Source: Guillardia theta CCMP2712
Lineage: Eukaryota; Cryptophyceae; Pyrenomonadales; Geminigeraceae
Length of the DNA stretch: 64,000 nt
Assembly (NCBI RefSeq): GCF_000315625.1
Contig: NW_005434618.1
Location: 145,038-209,037 of the forward strand
Direction of reading: 5' to 3'
Of this stretch, positions 48,701 to 60,700 are shown piece by piece (position 1 is the first letter of the stretch; each line of letters begins with the position of its first letter). The notes below the pieces were generated by a model. That model saw nothing but the letters and a program-made list of their open reading frames with translations. It had not been told where the DNA came from and did not search any database. A program made the translations under genes and the position numbers.

Positions 48701-51700
48701 GATCGCTCAGCATTCGTCGCATGTGGTATGCATATTACAAGGACGGCAAGAGGCTGGTGTTGTAGACGTCTACTTGCAGTGGGGACGAGTAGCTGGGAGG
48801 AGTACTCATGTTCTATTTGAATATATCAATCCTGCGGAAATCGTGGGCATCATGCCGAGTGTCGGGAGCCTCAAGCCACGTTCAGGGTCAAGGGTAACTG
48901 TCATTGGGTCAGGCTTCGACGCGGGAGTGGGGCTGCGATGTCGATTTGGTAACGCGAATTGTACAAGGTCCGCAGTGAAGTGGGTAACGTCCAGTCTAAT
49001 ACAGTGCTTGGTACCCGAACAATCTGTGCCGGGACCTGTAGAAGTGAAAGTCAGCAATGATGGAGGGAGAGAGTACTCGACAAACGGACCAGCTTTTCTT
49101 TACGAGGACCCCCCTTCTGTACACGGGATATTTCCAAAAGTCATCAGGCCAGGGGTCTCACATCAAAGCACGATATCTGTGATTGGGAAGCTTTTCAAGA
49201 ACGTACCAAATTATGTAGCGTGTCTCTATGGCAGTAATAGTATCATACAGGGGGATTACATCTCATCGACACTCATTGTCTGCCAAACACCGAGAAATGT
49301 CAGTGGGACAGTGGCTGTTGCGGTCAGGACAGGTTGGCATGGGTTTGTGTCGGGGCCAGGATGTTTTGTGTCTGTGCTAGGAGCTCAATCCTTCATGATT
49401 CAACCTACCTCTGGCCCATTGAGTGGAGGGACCCTTGTAACAATTACTGGGATCCACTCCGGCATGTATGATACAACAGAAGAAATCTGCTGTTTCTTTG
49501 GGCACAACGGTACGAAAGTCACTTTGCTAAGCACTTCAGCCGTCCTTTGCACAGTGCCGGCAAGCTTCAGGTATGGTGTGGTTACCGTGAGTGTACTTAC
49601 GACATGCCGAGCAAGTGGTACCCTTGTGGGCACGAGGCCCTTTCTGTACCTGCCGGCAGTACATGTCGTCGATATCTATCCAAGACGAGGGTCCCAACAT
49701 GGCCGATCATCAATACGAATCATAGGAATAGGCTTCTTGGGAGACCGAGCAAGGTGTAAACTTGGGAATCTGTCTTCTCCCGAGGATGGAACGAGGATTG
49801 TCTCCTCCACTCTCATCGAATGCATTGCTCCTATTTCCGAGGCAATAGGTCAGACCTTGGTCAGAGTAAGCTTGGACGGTGGGCAGACGTTCTCATCAGA
49901 CGAGGTGGTCTTCACATACGAGGCTGACCCGACCGTGCTCTCTCTTCAGCCTTCAACAGCCTACAGCAAGATGAGCAACCAAGTTGTGACTGTCCACGGA
50001 AGGCATTTCACCGACGCCGGAGATCTTCTCTGTTGGTTTGGAGCAGGCCATGTCGTACGCGCTTTGTATGTGTCTTCTGTGAGAGTGCTGTGCTCTATTC
50101 CAGAGCAAAAGCCTGGTATGGTAAGAGTGACTGTGACCAAGGATGGTCATAATAATGCTCCTATCGATGCTTTAGCTTCTGCCTACTTGTTGTATCTGTA
50201 TTACAACAAAGGAATGAACTCTAGATTTACAATCTGGCCGACCAGCGGTCCATCTCTGGGAGGCTCAGTCGTACGACTGGTTGGTATTCAGGACTCACTG
50301 AAGATCTCAACTTGTTTATTTGATTACCAGACGGTCAACGTCGCAGTTTACAACCACAGCATTGCATGTGTATCCCCTGCACATGGAGAAACAGGTTCTG
50401 TCAAAATACAGCTCGTCCCATCGAGTCTATCCTCTCTCTCTGGCGTGGTGGACTTTGATCAAGCCGTGACTTTCTTCTATTATGATGATCCTGTCGTTGA
50501 CAGTGCGTTCTGGGTTGGGCAATCTGGCGGAGGTACGGCCTTCGTCAGTGTACTTGGCAGACATCTCATGGCCAATCACTCCATGTGTCGATTGACTTTT
50601 GAGTCTGGAGACAGCAAGGTACTCCCAGGCACGAGCCAGACTTCCACCAAGATTCTTTGTGTGTCTCCTCCTCTTCCGCAAAGCGTAGGCAGGACTTGGG
50701 TATCGATCAGTTTGAACGATGGTGTAGACTTCACCTCAAGTAACACCCTAGTATCGACAAGCAGCAAGATCGATGTAAAGAGTGTGTGGCCGTCCACAGG
50801 AGGTACAGATGGAGACATGGTGATTACAATCTTTGGTGCGATGTTCTATCCGCGCCAGCATCGTCTTGACTGCTGGTTCGGCTTCCGAGTGAGCACTCCA
50901 GCCCTCTATTCCAGCTCTACTCTGGTCAAGTGTGCCGTGCCGAAGCTCCTTCCCGGTACCGTCGCTGTGTACTTGGGCGATGAGCAGGGCATACATGGCA
51001 ATAGCAACGGTCAATACACGGTCGTAAGTAGGGGACATGTCCATGCAGTCGAGCCGAGCAGCGGGCCGGTGACAGGAGGTACCGCCGTCGTCATGAGCGT
51101 GCGAGGAGGTGCAGGCTTTGCGTCAGCTATCTTCTGTCGTATTGGGGAAGGTCAGGTGGTGCAGGCCCAAGCGCTCAGCAGCTCCAGGATCCTTTGCACC
51201 ATGCCGGCTGTACAGAAGAGCGGGACAGTGCTGATACGGGCAGTAGAGGGAGCCCAAGGGTCGAGTAGGGGCCTTGAGGGAGAAGTGAGGTATGTTTACT
51301 ACAATGAGCCTGTGGTGACTCGCGTGGAGCCAAGCAGTGGCGCTCTGGAAGGGGGTACCATGCTGAGCCTGTATGGGCGGGGGCTGGAAGAAGGCAGCAA
51401 TCTAACGTGCAGGTTCGGGACCGGAGATGCGGTCGCAGGCCGGCAAGAGACTTCTACGATGGCCACCTGTGTTGCACCCCCGCGCCCAGTCAAGGACGTC
51501 GTCTGGTTGCAGGTGAGCCTCAACGGAGGCGCGGACTTCTCCGGATCTGCAGTCGAGTACGCATATGAGGCCGGGGCTACGGTGGACGAGGTGAGGCCGT
51601 CCGCGGGAGATAGCGGGGTCGACGGGCAGACCGTGACGGTGATAGGCCGCCACTTCGGGTCGGGACAAGGGCTGAGCTGCTTGTTCGGGACAAGGGGGCG

Positions 51701-54700
51701 GGTACGGGGCATGCCGATGACGTCGACGGCGGTAGTCTGTGTAGCGCCGAGAGGGGGTCCGGGGGCGGTCGGGGTATCGGTGAGCAACAACGGAGTGGAT
51801 GAAGGGCAAACAAGGGGCGGGTTCGTGTACAGCGGTGATCTTAAGGTAATACGCAAGGTCACCCCAAGCTCAGGGCCGTTGGCTGGGGGTACCAACGTGA
51901 CCATAGCAGTCGACGGTTTGCGTCGGGCGGCGTTGTCATGGACGACAGAGAGACCTTGGGGTTGCGTTTTTGGAACCTCAGTCGTGCAAGCACAAGCTTT
52001 GACCACGTCGCTGATCAGCTGTAAGTCGCCTACAAGCTTGCGGGCAGGAGAAACGAAGATAGAGATAGAACTGTCCAACCATGGTCCAACATTGAGTATA
52101 GAGTCTGCATTCGTCTACTACGAGGGGCCAGAGGTGAGCTCGGTGGTGCCCAGCATAGGGAGACAGACGGGAGGTATGGTGGTAAGTGTCGTGGGCCAGG
52201 GCCTCATATCCCGAGATCCCGTTTGTCAATTTGGCCCGTCCATAGTCCAGGGCAAGGACGTTACGAGCCTTAGCTCATCATTGCTGCTATGTACCACGCC
52301 CGCATCACTGCTTGGCAGTACGGTAGTCAGGCTGCAGGTGAGCCTCAACGGAGGCGCGGACTTCTCCGGATCTGCAGTCGAGTACGCATATGAGGCCGGG
52401 GCTACGGTGGACGAGGTGAGGCCGTCCGCGGGAGATAGCGGGGTCGACGGGCAGACCGTGACGGTGATAGGCCGCCACTTCGGGTCGGGACAAGGGCTGA
52501 GCTGCTTGTTCGGGACAAGGGGGCGGGTACGGGGCATGCCGATGACGTCGACGGCGGTAGTCTGTGTAGCGCCGAGAGGGGGTCCGGGGGCGGTCGGGGT
52601 ATCGGTGAGCAACAACGGAGTAGAAGGAGAGACCGCTAGCGGCATCGTCAGCGTGAGGTATGAGTACCGCTCAGGGATGTCAGCAAAGTCCGTGGTACCT
52701 AGTCAGGGACCGTCAGTGGGAGGAACGGTCGTGAGAGTGATGCTTGAAGGGACGATCGGAGGTGAGGACGGGACTGGGGAGTGGCTCTGTGTATTCGGAG
52801 ACTCTATGAGCCGCGGGCAATTGAACGTGTCATCGCCGGACAACGCTTCCGTGGCATGCAATCTGCCACCATCGATGCCCTCTACCGTCTCTGTACAAGT
52901 GCGACGACCGAGTGGACAGAAGCTATCAGGGGACCTAAGGTTCCAGTACGTACTTCAAGCCAGGCTCATAAGTGTATCTCCAAGTCAAGGTGGAGCAGGG
53001 GGAGGATCGAGGGTGACCATCACAGGAGAGGGAATCGGGCGAGAGGGGCTGAGGTGCTGGTTTGGGGACAAGGCCGTGGAGGGGAGAGGCGTGGAGTGGA
53101 TATCGTCAAGCCTGGTGACGTGCATGACTCCAGAGCTTAACATCTATGATGGCGTAGTATCGATCGGCCTCGAACGGATTTTTTTCGTTTCAGAGGGTTT
53201 GCAATATCGAGTGTACAGTCTACCAGAGGTTTACAGTATAATGCCCTCGATGCTACATGCCGGCACTAAATCTTCAGCAGTGACCTTGACGGGTCATTTT
53301 GGAGTCTCTCCAGGCCCATTGTTTTGCAGAGTCTCAGGAACGAGTCTGTTCCCTGCAGAGATAATGTCAATTTCCCACGTTCGTTGCCAGATTTTCTCGA
53401 AAGTCACGGGTACGTTCGTAATGGATTTGGCATATTCTCTAGGGGATCGTCTCGCACAATTTGTCAAGGTTTTGTTTGTTCCCCAGCTTTGTAGATTTTC
53501 TATGGTGCCTACATCGGGACCTGATTCAGGAAGTACACGGATAAGGATTTCACTCCATGATTGCCATTTTTCGAGATCTGCTGCTGTGTCTTTTGGCTTT
53601 CAGAGAACGAGCTCGTCTCAACTTACCTCCACGCTTTTGATATGCTATAGCCCTGCTTTGACTTCTGACGCGAATACTTCTGTACGTGTCCAATTGTCTT
53701 CGCCCTCGTCTGGAATTCCTCTCACACTAGGGCAGCTATTTGTCTATTTCAAGACTCCGGTGGTGTCAAAGGTGTTTCCTTCATTTGACACGATACTGGG
53801 AAGGTCGAGTGTGCTTATTGAAGGGGTTGAATTTCCACCGGCTAGCATTGCGTGCAAGTTTGGTCAACGAGTTTCAAACGAATCTGAATGGTTGTCTTCA
53901 TCGGCGCTGTCGTGCACCGTACCACCAACAGATGCCACGCAAACTGTCAAACTCTATGTGAGTTTCAATCACGGCGTGGACTTCACAGATTCCCAGGTAG
54001 ATTTCATGTACACTGCACTGATGACCACAACACGAATCGTACCGACGGCGGTACCGCTTAATGCCTTGAGTGCAATTACACTTTACGGTTCTCATTTCTC
54101 AGATATGGAGGATTTGAGCTGTAGCATTGGATCTAGATTACGTGTTCCAGCCTTCTTTCAATCTTCAAGCATCGTAAAGTGTACAATTAATCAATTGGTT
54201 CCAGGGCGTTACACTCTGAAAGTCAGTAGTGAAGGTACTTCATTCCGAGATAGAAATGGTCCAGTGTTGGAGGTTTTGCCCAGGTCTGGTCGTTTATTGC
54301 TATGGCCAACTTTAGGACCTGTGTTGGGTGGAACAAGAATATGGTTGTCGTTTGTAGATCCCATGGATTATAACGAAATTCTGGTGGTGAAATTTGGTAC
54401 AATTGAGGTGGTAGGTAAACTGTACAACCATTCTCATATCTTGCTTGTGGCTCCACCGTCAAAGGCTCGATCCCCGTGCGTTGTACAAGTGCAGTCATCA
54501 CTTCCCTATCCAATATCTACCCGATATCAGTATTACCTCCCTCCAATGGTCAATGGCATCTCTCCATCTGTTGGGCATGTTGGCGATTCTGACATTCGGA
54601 TATATATATCTGGAACTTTATTCCAACCTGACTTGCTTAGGGTAAGGTTCGGAACAGAAACATTAGATGCTAAAAAGACTACTTTCGTAACTTCCACCTT

Positions 54701-57700
54701 GCTGCTCTGTAGTGCACCTATCGTATATCATGAACGAGTGGTACATGTCACTTTTACGGTTGATGGTCAAGAATACCTTGATGGTGTAGAAGTCTCAAGA
54801 TTCGTCTATGTAAAGACTCCTCAGGTTTTCGAAGTAGTGCACAACCATTGCATCAGAGATGAGGATTTGATTACAGTTGTTGGAGACAGCTTTTCAGAAC
54901 TGTCAGTTTCTGAATGTCGATTTGCACATAGAACGACAACTCGTGGCTTTCTGATGTCTTCTTCAGCGATAACATGCTCTGTGCCACAAATTTCCTACAA
55001 GCAAACTCTGCTCAACATTGTGGTTGATGGAAGGAAGATCTTCAAGTCTGAAATTTCAAAATGTCAGCGCGATGGAGTCAGAATACATCCAAGTCTTGGT
55101 CCCAGCACCGGAGGATCCCAAATATTGGTGGAGAGCCAACATCAAGAAATGCGCCCTCGTGACCCAGTACGGTGCTGGTTCAGACAATCTGTAGTACAAG
55201 GGAGATGGATAGCCTCAAACAAAGTTGAATGTATTTCACCTCCTTTCTCAGGTCTACATAATTCCACAGAAGCTGTAACACTGTCAGTTATCAGCGGAAG
55301 CTACAAAATGGAATCCATATTCTTATACTTTGTACCATCCCAAATATACGACATTACCCCAAGGACAACTTATGCCGGCACATCTCAAACATTGACAGTG
55401 ATTGGACAGGCATTTCATGGCGAGCTTGTGCCATCTTGCATCTTCAATCGCTTGACGAGAAGAAGCGATGTGAAAACATTGTCATCAACAAAACTCGTGT
55501 GCAATGTCGGCAACTTGCAGGCATCAAATTATTTCCTTACAATTGAGTACAAGTACACAGGTAATCAAAGTTCAACGAACCCGATTTTGATCGAGCTCCT
55601 GAAGCCTCCACAAATTGAATCACTGACCTCCGAGATGAAAACTAGCAACCCCCCGATCATACAATTGAGAGGCAAACATTTCAATCCGTACCAGCATCGT
55701 CTTGACTGCTGGTTCGGCTTCCGAGTGAGCACTCCAGCCCTCTATTCCAGCTCTACTCTGGTCAAGTGTGCCGTGCCGAAGCTCCTTCCCGGTACCGTCG
55801 CTGTTTACTTGGGCGATGAGCAGGGCATACATGGCAATAGCAACGGTCAATACACGGTCGTAAGTAGGGGACATGTCCATGCAGTCGAGCCGAGCAGCGG
55901 GCCGGTGACAGGAGGTACCGCCGTCGTCATGAGCGTGCGAGGAGGTGCAGGCTTTGCGTCAGCTATCTTCTGTCGTATTGGGGAAGGTCAGGTGGTGCAG
56001 GCCCAAGCGCTCAGCAGCTCCAGGATCCTTTGCACCATGCCGGCTGTACAGAAGAGCGGGACAGTGCTGATACGGGCAGTAGAGGGAGCCCAAGGGTCGA
56101 GTAGGGGCCTTGAGGGAGAAGTGAGGTATGTTTACTACAATGAGCCTGTGGTGACTCGCGTGGAGCCAAGCAGTGGCGCTCTGGAAGGGGGTACCATGCT
56201 GAGCCTGTATGGGCGGGGGCTGGAAGAAGGCAGCAATCTAACGTGCAGGTTCGGGACCGGAGATGCGGTCGCAGGCCGGCAAGAGACTTCTACGATGGCC
56301 ACCTGTGTTGCACCCCCGCGCCCAGTCAAGGACGTCGTCTGGTTGCAGGTGAGCCTCAACGGAGGCGCGGACTTCTCCGGATCTGCAGTCGAGTACGCAT
56401 ATGAGGCTGGGGCTACGGTGGACGAGGTGAGGCCGTCCGCGGGAGATAGCGGGGTCGACGGTCAGACCGTGACGGTGATAGGCCGCCACTTCGGGTCGGG
56501 ACAAGGGCTGAGCTGCTTGTTCGGGACAAGGGGGCGGGTACGGGGCATGCCGATGACGTCGACGGCGGTAGTCTGTGTAGCGCCGAGAGGGGGTCCGGGG
56601 GCGGTCGGGGTATCGGTGAGCAACAACGGAGTGGATGAAGGGCAAACAAGGGGCGGGTTCGTGTACAGCGGTGATCTTAAGGTAATACGCAAGGTCACCC
56701 CAAGCTCAGGGCCATTGGCTGGGGGTACCAACGTGACCATAGCAGTCGACGGTTTGCGTCGGGCGGCGTTGTTATGGAAGTCGGAAATGCCTTTGTGGTG
56801 TTTATTCCGGGGAATTTCGGAAAACAGAAACGCAGTAAGGGGACGGGCTTTGACCACGTCGCTGATCAGCTGTAAGTCGCCTACAAGCTTGCGGGCAGGA
56901 GAAACGAAGATAGAGATAGAACTGTCCAACCATGGTCCAACATTGAGTATAGAGTCTGCATTCGTCTACTACGAGGGGCCAGAGGTAAGCTCGGTGGTGC
57001 CCAGCATAGGGAGACAGACGGGAGGTATGGTGGTAAGTGTCGTGGGCCAGGGCCTCATATCCCGAGATCCCGTTTGTCAATTTGGCCCGTCCATAGTCCA
57101 GGGCAAGGACGTTACGAGCCTTAGCTCATCATTGCTGCTATGTACCACGCCCGCATCACTGCTTGGCAGTACGGTAGTCAGGCTGCAGGTGAGCCTCAAC
57201 GGAGGCGCGGACTTCTCCGGATCTGCAGTCGAGTACGCATATGAGGCCGGGGCTACGGTGGACGAGGTGAGGCCGTCCGCGGGAGATAGCGGGGTCGACG
57301 GGCAGACCGTGACGGTGATAGGCCGCCACTTCGGGTCGGGACAAGGGCTGAGCTGCTTGTTCGGGACAAGGGGGCGGGTACGGGGCATGCCGATGACGTC
57401 GACGGCGGTAGTCTGTGTAGCGCCGAGAGGGGGTCCGGGGGCGGTCGGGGTATCGGTGAGCAACAACGGAGTAGAAGGAGAGACCGCTAGCGGCATCGTC
57501 AGCGTGAGGTATGAGTACCGCTCAGGGATGTCAGCAAAGTCCGTGGTACCTAGTCAGGGACCGTCAGTGGGAGGAACGGTCGTGAGAGTGATGCTTGAAG
57601 GGACGATCGGAGGTGAGGACGGGACTGGGGAGTGGCTCTGTGTATTCGGAGACTCTATGAGCCGCGGGCAATTGAACGTGTCATCGCCGGACAACGCTTC

Positions 57701-60700
57701 CGTGGCATGCAATCTGCCACCATCGATGCCCTCTACCGTCTCTGTACAAGTGCGACGACCGAGTGGACAGAAGCTATCAGGGGACCTAAGGTTCCAGTAC
57801 GTACTTCAAGCCAGGCTCATAAGTGTATCTCCAAGTCAAGGTGGAGCAGGGGGAGGATCGAGGGTGACCATCACAGGAGAGGGAATCGGGCGAGAGGGGC
57901 TGAGGTGCTGGTTTGGGGACAAGGCCGTGGAGGGGAGAGGCGTGGAGTGGATATCGTCAAGCCTGGTGACGTGCATGACTGTAGCAATGAATGAGGCGGG
58001 AGGATATTCCAAGATCTTGCTTTATTTTCAGGGACAGATTTGTGGACCACCCGTAATTTATAATGGTGTTGGTATTCCCCTTCTCAAGAGTATCAGTCCT
58101 TCTATTGGTATTGTCAACCTTCAAGGTCAGATTGCAACCTTGATAGGAGAGGGCTTTCATCTCAATGCTGCTTCAGTCTACTGTAGGCTTGGCTTAGGAC
58201 ACACAGTACGTGCTGTAAGTGTATCATCATCAATGGCTGTGTGTACAGTACCTTTGGTCAAACAGGCTGGACTTTCTCAGTTCACATGTTCGCCATACAA
58301 GCAACCGAGTGGCAGTGAGCAAAGTCTACAGTACTTGTTCTTGGACATAGGAAGAATTGATGCTATCTTTCCCACAGCTGGACCCATACGTGGAGGCAGT
58401 AGTGTAAGCGTGATTGGTCTGAAAGAACATGAAATTAGCTTCAAATACAGGTGCCGATTTGGGAACGATGAGGTGCAAGGAAGCTTTGTTGGAAACCATA
58501 CTTTGGTCTGCACCTCTCCTCAAACTAATCAAGAAGGAAGAGTTACTGTCTCAGTATTTGCCAATAGATACAGCCTGGACAATGGTCAAGTTTACGAGTA
58601 TTTCCTCTCTCCAGCCCTAAAGAGAATAGATCCATCTGTGGTAGGTAGGGGAGGTGGCCAGATTGTGAGCGTCTACGGCACTGGCTTTCGGCAAGGAGGG
58701 ATTTCGTGTGGATTTGGCAGCGGCTTCTCCATAGCAGCTGGCCGATGGCAATCTTCTAGTCTAGTACTATGCTTCACCATACCCTCTAACCAAACTACAA
58801 CAAGATCGCTGGAGATCAGCTTGAATGGAGGGTATGACTTCACTGATAGCGGTGCAGAGATACTATACGAGGACGGAGCTGTCTTGACAGGTGTGAGCCC
58901 TTCGAGAGCGATGAGCGATACGCCCAACCAGGTTGTCACCATTTCCGGAGACTCTTTCAAGCAAGGCTGTCGACATGTCTGTCACTTTGGAACAAGTGCA
59001 GAAACGCGTGCTGTATATCTCACGTCATCCAGCTTGGTATGCTCCGTGCCAAGGAGCAAGCCGAGCACTGTTTTGTTGACAGTAGCTCAGGATGGGTTGA
59101 AGAGTGAGGAAGGGGTTTGGTTTGTTTACGAGCATTATCATTCAGCTGACTTGAGCCCGAGCACTGGGTCATCCTTGGGGGGCACAGAAGTGACGGTTCG
59201 GAGCAACACGCTTCAAGACACCTATACGGAAGGAGGCTGTTGGTTTGGCAGTGCGTATGTGCCAGGACGCATCGTTGCTCGTAACAGTCTTGTCTGTGTC
59301 AGCCCACAGTACCTTGGCAACGACAAAGTGGTAGGGGTGAAGGTCATGCTGCACCGAGCGGAAGGAGGAGATGTGTACCTGGATACGAGTTTCGCATACA
59401 GGGTTCCGGCGTTGACTGATAGAGTTACTCCGACCGTGGGATCGAAGAACGGAGGTACTTCTGTGCTCGTTGTTGGATCCAACCTAGAGCCATCACATAG
59501 ATGCCTGTTCGGCGGAGTTGAGGCAGCCCGTTCCCAGCTGATATCATCATCGGCTCTTGAGTGTCTTACACCTGCATCAAGCTTTGTTGGACGTGTTGTT
59601 GTACAAGTGAGCCTTGACGGCAGTATAGAAATGTCTGCCATGAAGCTGAGCTTCACATATGCACCTGATGCAACGGTACACTTTGCGAACATGGGCTCGA
59701 TGGTATATCAGAGTGTTGTGGTTCTGACTGGAGAGCACTTTCAGGACAGCAATTCACTGACGTGCAAATTTGGTGGATCCAAATCAGTACTTGGTTTATA
59801 TCAGACTTCAACCCTGGTGCAATGCTCTGTGCCGATGCTTGATACTGGCACATATGCTGTCGGAATCAGTAACAATGGAGTAGATCGCGGAGTAGGTGCT
59901 GCAGTGGTCCAGTATAGGTATGCGATACAGATCTTTGATGTAACTCCTAGCCAGGGATCACTGTCAGGAGGAGGGCAGATCACTGTCCATGGAAGTGGTT
60001 TTCCTACACAAGATGGCCCCGCGTTGTGCTGGGTAGACCAGGTGTCTTCAGTTGCGATCGCTCAGCATTCGTCGCATGTGGTATGCATATTACCAGGACG
60101 GCAAGAGGCTGGTGTTGTAGACGTCTACTTGCAGTGGGGACGAGTAGCTGGGAGGAGTACTCATGTTCTATTTGAATATATCAATCCTGCGGAAATCGTG
60201 GGCATCATGCCGAGTGTCGGGAGCCTCAAGCCACGTTCAGGGTCAAGGGTAACTGTCATTGGGTCAGGCTTCGACGCGGGAGTGGGGCTGCGATGTCGAT
60301 TTGGTAACGCGAATTGTACAAGGTCCGCAGTGAAGTGGGTAACGTCCAGTCTAATACAGTGCTTGGTACCCGAACAATCTGTGCCGGGACCTGTAGAAGT
60401 GAAAGTCAGCAATGATGGAGGGAGGGAGTACTCGACAAACGGACCAGCTTTTCTTTACGAGGACCCCCCTTCTGTACACGGGATATTTCCAAAAGTCATC
60501 AGGCCAGGGGTCTCACATCAAAGCACGATATCTGTGATTGGGAAGCTTTTCAAGAACGTACCAAATTATGTATCGTGTCTCTATGGCAGTAATAGTATCA
60601 TACAGGGGGATTACATCTCATCGACACTCATTGTCTGCCAAACACCGAGAAATGTCAGTGGGACAGTGGCTGTTGCGGTCAGGACAGGTTGGCATGGGTT

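Larger units (their letters stand above)
47298..53129 (+). repeat. Duplicated block, copy A, of the giant IPT gene
   Basis: From GGTGGCCAGATTG at 47298 the sequence matches 58653 onward at a constant offset of 11,355 bp, to the end of the window (52645 versus 64000). Only scattered single-base differences were seen, such as 48212, 48564, 48736, 49072 and 49217, plus one replaced patch. The 3' limit is set at 53129 from the cassette comparison below. The true limit against copy C lies outside the window. Confidence 0.95.
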
